From assembly GCF_900103735.1 (NCBI RefSeq), contig NZ_FMXE01000003.1, forward strand, positions 124,001-188,000: a DNA stretch of 64,000 bases, given 5' to 3'. Under the pieces are notes generated by a model, which worked only from the letters and a program-made list of their open reading frames with translations, ran no database searches and was not told where the DNA came from. Shown here one piece after another: positions 9,688 through 16,839 of the stretch; the first letter of the stretch is position 1; the number at the start of each line of letters is the position of its first letter. Origin of the DNA: Algoriphagus alkaliphilus (GTDB lineage: Bacteria > Bacteroidota > Bacteroidia > Cytophagales > Cyclobacteriaceae). A program made the translations under genes and the position numbers.

Positions 9688-11142
9688 ATGGAAAAGGAAA
9701 TATTAGAGCAGGGGCTTAATCACAATAGGAGGAAGTTTCTTTCCCGACTGAGTCTGGGAATAGGAAGTGTGGCTTTGGGTTCACTGTTGATCCCGGATTT
9801 GTTTACCGGAAAACAGGAAGCCGAGGACGGCCTGATGCTGGCATTGCCTCACTTTGCACCAAAGGCCAAAAGGATCATTTATTTATTTCAAAACGGGGCT
9901 CCTTCACAGCTGGAGACCTTTGATTATAAGCCCCTGCTGGTGAAAAATTTTGGAGAAGAACTTCCCGAATCCATCCGAGGAGGGCAACGTTTGACAGGTA
10001 TGACCTCCGGTCAGAGCTCCTTTCCGCTGGTGGGTTCCTATTTTCCTTTTCAGCAATACGGAGAGAGCAGGGCATGGATCTCCTCGCTGTTTCCGCACAT
10101 CTCAGGGGTGGTGAACGACCTGCTGATTGTCAAATCCATGCATACCGAAGCGATCAATCATGATCCAGCGCTGACCTTTTTCCAGACCGGTGCCCAAGTG
10201 GGCAACCGCCCCAGCATGGGTTCTTGGCTGAGTTACGGGCTGGGTAGTGAAAATGCTAACCTGCCGGCATTCTGTGTGCTGCTAAGTCGAGGAAAAGGCA
10301 ACGGGCAAGGGGTGTACTCCAAGCTCTGGAGCAACGGCTTTTTGGACGCCACCCATCAGGGTGTGCAGTTTTCCAACTCCGAGGACCCTGTCTTGTACCT
10401 GAAGGATCCTCAGGGTATGAGTAGAGAGCAGCGCAGGAAGATGATTGACCAGATATCAGTGATGAACGAGCTGAACTATAAGGAGTTTAACGACCCCCAG
10501 ATCACCGCAAAAGTCCAGCAATATGAAATGGCCTACCGTATGCAGACGGCCGTACCCGAGATCACCGACACGTCACGGGAGCCAGACAGCGTGGTCAAGC
10601 TCTACGGGCCCGACTGCCTGGTGCCGGGCACCTATGCAGCCAACTGCCTGCTGGCCAGAAAGCTCTCCGAGAGCGGGGTTCGCTTTGTGCAGCTCTACCA
10701 CCAAGGCTGGGATGCTCACGACAACCTACCCAACCAAATGATCGGTCAGGCCAAAGACGTGGATCAATCCACTGCAGGCCTGATCACCGACCTGAAGCAA
10801 CGTGGATTGTTGGATGAGACTCTGATTATCTGGGGAGGTGAATTTGGACGAACCAACTACTGCCAAGGCAAAATTCAACTGGACAATTATGGGCGTGATC
10901 ACCATCCGAGAGCCTTTTCCATCTTCATGGCTGGAGGCGGGGTGAAATCAGGTATGGTTTACGGAGAAACAGATGAGTTCGGCTATAACATTACCGAAAA
11001 CCCTGTGCACGTTCATGACTTTCAGGCCACAGTGATGAACCTGATGGGGATAGACCATGAAAAGCTTACCTATAAGCACTTGGGTAGGAGGTATCGTCTG
11101 ACAGACGTACACGGTAAAGTAGTAAAAGACTTGATTGCTTAA
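9688..11142 (+). CDS. DUF1501 protein, Tat-exported, sulfatase/phosphatase fold
   Basis: A 484-residue protein with a twin-arginine signal (NRRKFLSRLSLGIGSVALG, Arg14-Arg15) and the DUF1501 domain, which belongs to the alkaline phosphatase/sulfatase superfamily. Visible family motifs include WDAHDNLPNQM, IIWGGEFGRTNY and RDHHPRAFSIFMAGGG. It is translationally coupled to the PSCyt1/PSD1 gene (the stop codon and this start are 1 bp apart). DUF1501 and PSD1 proteins co-occur almost invariably, but their reaction is not established; metal-dependent hydrolysis or a structural role at the cell envelope are both possible. Confidence 0.92.
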   Translation: MEKEILEQGLNHNRRKFLSRLSLGIGSVALGSLLIPDLFTGKQEAEDGLMLALPHFAPKAKRIIYLFQNGAPSQLETFDYKPLLVKNFGEELPESIRGGQRLTGMTSGQSSFPLVGSYFPFQQYGESRAWISSLFPHISGVVNDLLIVKSMHTEAINHDPALTFFQTGAQVGNRPSMGSWLSYGLGSENANLPAFCVLLSRGKGNGQGVYSKLWSNGFLDATHQGVQFSNSEDPVLYLKDPQGMSREQRRKMIDQISVMNELNYKEFNDPQITAKVQQYEMAYRMQTAVPEITDTSREPDSVVKLYGPDCLVPGTYAANCLLARKLSESGVRFVQLYHQGWDAHDNLPNQMIGQAKDVDQSTAGLITDLKQRGLLDETLIIWGGEFGRTNYCQGKIQLDNYGRDHHPRAFSIFMAGGGVKSGMVYGETDEFGYNITENPVHVHDFQATVMNLMGIDHEKLTYKHLGRRYRLTDVHGKVVKDLIA

Positions 11143-11149
11143 TTCCCCT

Positions 11150-13264
11150 ATGCCCAAAATATTACGGATTATTCCGCTTCTTGAAAACCTGTTGTTCTTC
11201 TGGCTTGGATTGGCCTTGGTGCTTAGTCTTGCCGGAGAGCGACTCGAAATTCCTCCTGTGTTACAGGTTATGGGAAGAACTCACCCATTGCTTTTACACT
11301 TTCCTATTGTATTGCTCTTGATCGCTGTTGGTCTTTTCTGGGTTGCAGAAGGAAAACTCAAAACCGCTGCCGGGCAGTTATTGCTAGCTGGAGCCAACCT
11401 TACCGGAGTCACCGTAGTGGCAGGGTTACTTCTGGCAGCAGAAGAATACGGAGGTGAAGCCTTAGTATGGCATCAGTGGCTGGGTTTGATTTCTTTAGGC
11501 CTTTCAATCCTGATTTACTTTTACAGAAATGAGTCTGCAAGATTTTTGAAATTATCCACTCTTACCTTGGCAGTTGCAATTACGCTGACTGGACACTTTG
11601 GAGCAAACCTTACCCACGGGGAAGACTTTCTTCTGGCTCCGATTCAGTCAAAAGAAACCGAATTCGTTGCCATGGAAGATGCTGAAGTGTTTCGGCACCT
11701 GGTTCAGCCAATTCTGGAAGCTAAGTGCATTGCCTGCCACAAAGAAGGTAAAATCAAGGGAGAGCTGCGGATGGACGAAATCGCAGGGCTACAGAAAGGC
11801 GGGAAAACCGGCCCCTTCGTTGTCCCTGGTGATCTGAATGAATCCCTATTGATCCAAAGAATTAACCTTCCTAAAGATAATGAAGAGCACATGCCTCCCA
11901 AAAACAAAGCCCAGCTTACCGAGCAAGAATTGGAAATACTTCAGCTGTGGGTGGCATCCGGTGCTTCCTTAGAGCAAAAAGTGACTGAACTAAAACAGGA
12001 GGAGCCTTTATTCCGGTTTGCATCCGAAAAATTCACTGTTGAGAAAACTTATACCTTCAAATCCGCTTCGGAGTCAGACATCAAATCTCTGAATAACTTC
12101 TTCAGAAAGGTGAGTCCAGTTTATCCTGGATTTCCGGCACTGGAAGTTTCCTATTTCGGAACCTCGGCCTTTGATCCCTCATCCCTGAGGGACCTAAAAA
12201 AAATCAGTGGGCAGACCGTGAAGCTAAATCTCAATCGCATGCCTTTGGGAGGGGTGGACATGGGATTTCTGAAAGATTTTGAAAATCTAGAGGAACTCCA
12301 ACTCAACTTTACCGGAATCCGTGGCGGACAACTTACTGTTCTTTCTCGCTTGGAAAACCTAAAGAACCTCGCCATATCCGGGAATGAGTTGGGAGATGGA
12401 GCGGTTACTGAACTTGGTAAGCTCAAAAACCTGAAAAGGCTGTTTTTCTGGCAATCTGGCCTGGATGATAATCAACAGGAAGAACTTAAGAAAGCCCTTC
12501 CTCAGACCATCATCGATTTTGGATTTAGTGGAAAGGGACTTCTTTACGAACTCAACGCACCAAAAATTGGAATTGAGGCAGCCATTTTCAAAGATAGCAT
12601 CGAACTTAAGCTTAGTCATCCGATACGAAGCACGGATATTCGCTATACCCTCGACGGTACTGTGCCCGATAGTTCAGCGAGTCCTAAATACAGTCCTGGA
12701 ATTTGGATCAAGACCTCCACTGAGATCAGGGCCAGAGCATTTGCTCAGGACTGGATCGGAAGTGATGAAGCCACAGTTTCGGTGTTTAAGTCAGGAATTA
12801 AAGCCAAAGAGGTCAGCCTCCGGAAGGATCCCATCCCACGCTACAAAGCCAATGGTTCGATTACGCTCATTGACGGTATTAAAGGAAAGGCAAATCATAC
12901 TTCTGGCGAATGGTTGGGATATCAACTCACCCCTTTAGAAGCGGAAATAGACCTTGATACGGGACAGCGTCCCATTGAACTTACTTTGAGTCTGCTTTAC
13001 CATGAGTCGGCACACATCTTTACTCCGGAAAAGGTAAATATTTGGTTGTACACCGGAACTGGATGGGATAAAGTACCGACAGAGATTCCATCACAACCCA
13101 CGAAAATAAGGGAAACCCGATTTGGACTGCTTAAGTATCCTCTACCGGAGAAGGAGTTTTCGAGAATTAAAATCGAAGTAATTCCAGTATCAAAGCTCCC
13201 GGCATGGCATCCCGGTGCAGGTTCTAAAGGCTGGGTGTTTATGGATGAAATATTATTAAACTAA
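11150..13264 (+). CDS. Membrane c-type cytochrome with LRR, Fn3-associated and discoidin-like modules
   Basis: A protein of 704 residues if started at ATG 11150; an in-frame TTG at 11135 would overlap the previous gene. Four to five membrane helices occupy about 1-160 and contain histidines (RTHPLLLHFPI) that could ligate haem b. A PSCyt1 module follows with CIACH at 193-197 and the family motif MPPKNKAQLTEQELEILQLWV. Residues about 340-455 carry leucine-rich repeats (NLEELQLNFTG, NLKNLAISGN, NLKRLFFW). A chitobiase/Fn3-associated segment (IRYTLDGTVPDSS) and a C-terminal discoidin-like region (SGEWLGYQLTPLEAEIDL) end the protein. The mix of membrane redox domain and carbohydrate-binding-like modules suggests a haem protein reaching polysaccharide or glycan. 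The function is inferred. Confidence 0.85.
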   Translation: MPKILRIIPLLENLLFFWLGLALVLSLAGERLEIPPVLQVMGRTHPLLLHFPIVLLLIAVGLFWVAEGKLKTAAGQLLLAGANLTGVTVVAGLLLAAEEYGGEALVWHQWLGLISLGLSILIYFYRNESARFLKLSTLTLAVAITLTGHFGANLTHGEDFLLAPIQSKETEFVAMEDAEVFRHLVQPILEAKCIACHKEGKIKGELRMDEIAGLQKGGKTGPFVVPGDLNESLLIQRINLPKDNEEHMPPKNKAQLTEQELEILQLWVASGASLEQKVTELKQEEPLFRFASEKFTVEKTYTFKSASESDIKSLNNFFRKVSPVYPGFPALEVSYFGTSAFDPSSLRDLKKISGQTVKLNLNRMPLGGVDMGFLKDFENLEELQLNFTGIRGGQLTVLSRLENLKNLAISGNELGDGAVTELGKLKNLKRLFFWQSGLDDNQQEELKKALPQTIIDFGFSGKGLLYELNAPKIGIEAAIFKDSIELKLSHPIRSTDIRYTLDGTVPDSSASPKYSPGIWIKTSTEIRARAFAQDWIGSDEATVSVFKSGIKAKEVSLRKDPIPRYKANGSITLIDGIKGKANHTSGEWLGYQLTPLEAEIDLDTGQRPIELTLSLLYHESAHIFTPEKVNIWLYTGTGWDKVPTEIPSQPTKIRETRFGLLKYPLPEKEFSRIKIEVIPVSKLPAWHPGAGSKGWVFMDEILLN

Positions 13265-13370
13265 TAAACTGCTTTTCAATAGCCCTTTTCCCCTCATATT
13301 GAAGTAATAGAATAGAGAGAGAACCAATAAAAAGGAAGTTGACTTAACCCCAAGATACCAATAAGAAACT

Positions 13371-15113
13371 ATGAATTTCCAAATAAAACCAAGTAAAGAT
13401 TCCTATGATGTCATTATCGTCGGCTCAGGAGCCGGGGGAGGTATGGCTACAAAAATATTGTCAGAAGCAGGTCTTTCCGTTGCAGTGGTGGAAGCCGGAG
13501 GCGATTGGGATCCCGCAAAAGAGGAAGATCGAACGCAACTGAGATTTCCCTGGGAATCACCAAGACGAGGGGCCAGTACACAGATAAGACCTTTTGGTGA
13601 CTTTGATGCTGCCATTGGCGGCTGGGATATGCCGGATGAACCCTACACCCGAAAAAACGGAACCCAATTCGACTGGTTCAGGTCAAGGATGCTGGGAGGC
13701 CGAACAAATCACTGGGGAAGAATTTCGCTTCGGTTTGGACCTGACGATTTTAAGAGAAAAAGCATCGATGGATTGGGAGATGACTGGCCTATTGGTTACG
13801 ATGAGATTAAGCCTTATTATGACAAAGTCGACCGGTTAATTGGAGTTTTTGGTTCCAGGGAGGGTATGAGAAACGAACCGGACGGGAATTTTCTTCCTCC
13901 GCCCAAACCGAGATTACATGAAATGTTTTTGATGAAAGGGGCAAAAAAAATCAATGTTCCGATTATCCCATCCCGCCTATCCATCTTAACCAGACCCATA
14001 AACAAGGATCGTGGTGTGTGTTTTTTTTGCAGACAATGTAACAGAGGTTGTCAGGTTTATGCCGATTTCTCCTCCAGTACATGTCTGGTAAAACCAGCCA
14101 TGAAATCGGGTCAGGTTGATTTATTTACCCATTGTATGGTCAGAAAGGTCACTTCAGACGATTCAGGGCTTGCCACAGGGGTATCCTATGTGGATAAAAG
14201 GGACATGAAAGAGTATAAACTAAAAGGGAGGATCGTGGTCTTGGGTGCTTCTGCCTGTGAATCTGCTCGTATCATGCTCAACTCCAAATCTAAAGTCCAT
14301 CCCGACGGAATGGGCAATTCCAGCGGAATGGTGGGCAGGTATCTCCATGATTCTACTGGTGCGAGCCGTTCGGGAATTATACCCGAACTGATGCACCGAA
14401 AGCGGTACAATGAAGACGGGGTGGGAGGCATGCATATCTATACACCCTGGTGGTTGGACAATAAAAAACTTGACTTTGCCAGAGGATATCACATTGAATT
14501 TGGAGGAGGGATGAATATGCCTTCCTATGGCTTCGGATCAAATATGGATGCAGTAAGAAAACATATTCTTGATGAATTTGGGCAACCAAGTCCAAATGGT
14601 GGCTATGGCGAGGGTTTGAAAAGGGACATTAGGGCAATGTATGGAAGTACGGTAAGCATGTCAGGTAGAGGTGAAAGTGTGCCTCAGTATGACAACTACT
14701 GTGAGATTGACCCCACGACGGTAGACAAATTTGGGATTCCTGTCCTGAGATTTCACTACAATTGGACTGATAATGAAATCAAGCAGGCAAAGCACATGCA
14801 GGATACTTTTGAGGAATTGCTTATAAACTCAGGTGCCAAATTATTAGGAACAAAACCCGGTGTAGAGACTCAATATGGGCTTTTAGCTCCTGGAAGGATC
14901 ATCCACGAAGTAGGCACCACCCGCATGGGGAGCAATCCGGCGACTTCAGTGGTCAACAGCAATTGTCAGGCACATGACTGCAAAAATCTCTTCGTGGCGG
15001 ATGCGGGCCCTTTTGTCTCTCAGGCCGACAAAAACCCAACTTGGACAATTTTGGCTCTTTCCTGGAGGACGTCCGATTTTATCATCAAAGAACTGAACAG
15101 CAAAAACCTTTAA
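13371..15113 (+). CDS. GMC-family FAD oxidoreductase (sugar dehydrogenase catalytic subunit-like)
   Basis: A 580-residue glucose-methanol-choline family flavoprotein. The ADP-binding motif GSGAGGGMATKILSEAG is at about 18-34, and the GMC C-terminal region with VGTTRMGSNPATSVV and LFVADAGPFVSQADKNPTWTI is intact. Between them lies a Cys-rich motif, C217-x2-C220-x2-C223-x3-C227, which looks like a ferredoxin-type iron-sulfur ligand set. Bacterial FAD glucose dehydrogenases of this family are known to carry an Fe-S cluster and to work with a small subunit of the gluconate 2-dehydrogenase subunit 3 type. That partner is the next gene. No Sec signal is visible, so export would be with the Tat-signal partner. 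The substrate, possibly a sugar oxidised at C1 or C3, is inferred. Confidence 0.92.
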   Translation: MNFQIKPSKDSYDVIIVGSGAGGGMATKILSEAGLSVAVVEAGGDWDPAKEEDRTQLRFPWESPRRGASTQIRPFGDFDAAIGGWDMPDEPYTRKNGTQFDWFRSRMLGGRTNHWGRISLRFGPDDFKRKSIDGLGDDWPIGYDEIKPYYDKVDRLIGVFGSREGMRNEPDGNFLPPPKPRLHEMFLMKGAKKINVPIIPSRLSILTRPINKDRGVCFFCRQCNRGCQVYADFSSSTCLVKPAMKSGQVDLFTHCMVRKVTSDDSGLATGVSYVDKRDMKEYKLKGRIVVLGASACESARIMLNSKSKVHPDGMGNSSGMVGRYLHDSTGASRSGIIPELMHRKRYNEDGVGGMHIYTPWWLDNKKLDFARGYHIEFGGGMNMPSYGFGSNMDAVRKHILDEFGQPSPNGGYGEGLKRDIRAMYGSTVSMSGRGESVPQYDNYCEIDPTTVDKFGIPVLRFHYNWTDNEIKQAKHMQDTFEELLINSGAKLLGTKPGVETQYGLLAPGRIIHEVGTTRMGSNPATSVVNSNCQAHDCKNLFVADAGPFVSQADKNPTWTILALSWRTSDFIIKELNSKNL

Positions 15114-15124
15114 TCCAAAGAATC

Positions 15125-15829
15125 ATGAACAGAAGAGAAAATCTAAAGCTTTTATTCGCTGGTTCTCTGGGTACTGGACTGGTGCTGACAGCATGCAGTC
15201 CTGAGGAAAAATTGGCGGATCTATCTCCCAAAATAGGAGGTACACCGGGAGGCAGGGTTCCGGAGGAGGTCGAAAGGGATAATTCCCTGCTTTCAGGTAG
15301 GTTTTTGACCGACCTGGAAATGGAACAGGTGAAAATTCTGGTGGACATTGTGATTCCCAAAGACGATGTCTCCCCGGGTGCATCGGAGGCAAAGGTCCCC
15401 GATTACATTGAATTTATGCTGAAAGACCAGCCGGGAAATCAGACGGCTTTCAGAGGTGGCCTGATGTGGTTGAACTTGGAAGCCTATGAGCGTTTTTCAA
15501 AGTCGTTCATTGAAATCTCCCCGAGCCAGAGAATGGAACTCATTGAAGAAATTGCCTGGCCGGATAAAGCGAAAACAGAGATGGGGACTGGGGTAAGATT
15601 TTTCAACCTCCTACGGAATATGACTGTTTCCGGCTTTTACACTTCGGAAATCGGTTTTAAGGATATTGGTTATGCAGGAAATATTCCCAATGTATGGGAA
15701 GGGGTGCCACAGGATGTGATGGATCAGTATGGGCTATCATTGGACGAAAAATACCAAAGTGTTTATCTGAAATCGGAAGATCGAGGCACCATTCCTGACT
15801 GGGATGATCAGGGTAATTTGATAGCTTAA
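15125..15829 (+). CDS. Gluconate 2-dehydrogenase subunit 3-family protein
   Basis: A protein of 234 residues counted from ATG 15125. A longer frame beginning at 15041 would overlap the GMC gene and lacks the signal at its start. The N-terminus combines a twin-arginine-like stretch (NRRENLKLLFAGS) with a lipobox-like TAC, so it is probably a Tat-exported lipoprotein that carries the GMC subunit across the membrane. The rest matches the small hitchhiker subunit of membrane FAD sugar dehydrogenases (LTDLEMEQVKILVDIVIP, VPDYIEFMLKDQ, FFNLLRNMTVSGFYTS, DIGYAGNIPN). It is 11 bp downstream of the GMC gene. Confidence 0.9.
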   Translation: MNRRENLKLLFAGSLGTGLVLTACSPEEKLADLSPKIGGTPGGRVPEEVERDNSLLSGRFLTDLEMEQVKILVDIVIPKDDVSPGASEAKVPDYIEFMLKDQPGNQTAFRGGLMWLNLEAYERFSKSFIEISPSQRMELIEEIAWPDKAKTEMGTGVRFFNLLRNMTVSGFYTSEIGFKDIGYAGNIPNVWEGVPQDVMDQYGLSLDEKYQSVYLKSEDRGTIPDWDDQGNLIA

Positions 15830-16129
15830 CCAAGCGAAGAATAAAAAAAATTAATTAGATAGATTGGGTAATTCTTGAAAACCTGTTCAGCTTCTGGATA
15901 GGTTTTTTTCTGACTTCCGCGCTGGGACACCCAAATAAAATCCGAAGAGTTTATGTATTGATTTTTGCTCTTCTTTCAGGATTATGGTTTTGGTTATTAC
16001 TTCGTAGTTGGGAGTGAAAACAGTAATTTCATAAATGCTTTCGATGACCTTAGCAGGACTTAGCCCAGATGGCTTTGTCCGTGATGATGCTCTTGGGCAG
16101 ACTGGAATTGTTTACGATTTTGATTTTGT
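15830..16129. other. Gap between the oxidation block and the nucleotidyltransferase remnant
   Basis: About 300 bp without an intact gene. It contains a 52-codon frame resembling the N-terminus of the membrane cytochrome (listed separately at 15859-16017) and what may be decayed sequence of the reverse-strand nucleotidyltransferase. No terminator with a T-tract was recognised after 15829. Confidence 0.4.
15859..16017 (+). pseudogene. Possible remnant of a membrane-cytochrome N-terminus
   Basis: Open frame of 52 codons between TAG (15856-15858) and TGA (16015-16017) with no ATG, GTG or TTG at its head. Its start, VILENLFSFWIGFFLTSALG, resembles PLLENLLFFWLGLALVLSLAG from the cytochrome gene at 11150. 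The rest is a second hydrophobic segment (VYVLIFALLSGLWFWLLL). It follows the small dehydrogenase subunit on the same strand. It may be a truncated paralogue of the cytochrome anchor or a small membrane protein with an unusual start. Confidence 0.35.
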
Positions 16130-16378
16130 TTACCCCTTTCTTTTGGAGGGCGAATTAATCGTTTTCATTGTTCTTTTTCTTGATTTCCCTAATATCAACA
16201 AGATCCTGAGGTCTTCCAGATGCAGATTTATTTCAGAAATTTCAATCCAAATATCCAGATCTCCAGTGTTTCTCGGCTTACCATGAAAAGCCAAAGCATA
16301 ACCACCAACTACCATGTAGTCAACCGAATGAGCGTTTAGGAGCCCAATAAAATCTTCAAAGTCGGGAAATAGAATCAT
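16130..16378 (-). pseudogene. Truncated nucleotidyltransferase (MNT fold)
   Basis: Only 82 residues. The first 48 match the minimal nucleotidyltransferase fold: FIGLLNAHSVDYMVVGGYAL, then a GDLDIWI motif giving the GG and the first DxD metal ligands. Family members usually run to about 150 residues with a third acidic ligand in a later strand. Here the sequence turns into basic low-similarity residues (LGKSRKRTMKTINSPSKRKG) and stops. The start overlaps the stop of the upstream gene by 4 bp, indicating a former two-gene unit. I read it as a broken gene, probably by deletion or frameshift. Confidence 0.65.
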
Positions 16379-16821
16379 CCTTTCAATTTAAACTTTTGGA
16401 CTACTTGCTTATCCATCTTGGTATCAATAGGAATTCCCTCCGATGCAAGTTTCGTCACTGCATAAATCCTTGTTTCAGGTTCAGCAGCAAGCCAAAAATC
16501 CAGATTTTGTTCTCCTTCATCATGAACTGCTTGTTCGTATCGAGTTACTACAGCCTGAATCGATCTTGCTTTCTTCAAGATCGGCTTTGAAAATAACTCT
16601 TGTCTGGTAAGCAGTAATTCTTGATTTTCAAAGGGAGACTTAGCTTTTCCGAGATAATTATTTAACGTGTTGTAGCTGAAATTGGGATAGGATTCACAGA
16701 AAACCTTGAGATTTGAAAAAACTTCAATTCTCCGGTCGCTCCTATTTTTCCAAACGGCAACTACTACACGTTTTGACATTTTCATTTTTGGCTCCATTCT
16801 CAAAATTAACCAATAAATCAA
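16375..16821 (-). CDS. Nucleotidyltransferase partner protein, hypothetical
   Basis: Up to 148 residues; ATG codons at 16797 (MEPKMK) or 16785 give a better N-terminus than the upstream one. The N-terminal part (KRVVVAVWKNRSDRRIEVFSN, YNTLNNYLGKAKSPFEN) looks like a small DNA-binding-type region. The C-terminal part contains the pattern RYEQAVHDEGEQNLDFWLAA followed by a helix, which often sits immediately upstream of minimal nucleotidyltransferases in Bacteroidota. It overlaps the truncated transferase by 4 bp. An antitoxin- or partner-like role is possible; function unknown. Confidence 0.6.
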   Translation of the reverse strand: MIYWLILRMEPKMKMSKRVVVAVWKNRSDRRIEVFSNLKVFCESYPNFSYNTLNNYLGKAKSPFENQELLLTRQELFSKPILKKARSIQAVVTRYEQAVHDEGEQNLDFWLAAEPETRIYAVTKLASEGIPIDTKMDKQVVQKFKLKG

Positions 16822-16839
16822 ACATATTGGTTAAAACAC

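Noticed and set aside
11135-11149. TTG start for the membrane cytochrome
   Set aside because: It overlaps the upstream gene and adds five residues before a clear ATG that begins a normal membrane-protein N-terminus.
16035-16286. Plus-strand 83-codon frame opposite the nucleotidyltransferase remnant
   Set aside because: Low-complexity hydrophobic translation antisense to a recognisable MNT fold; a shadow frame.
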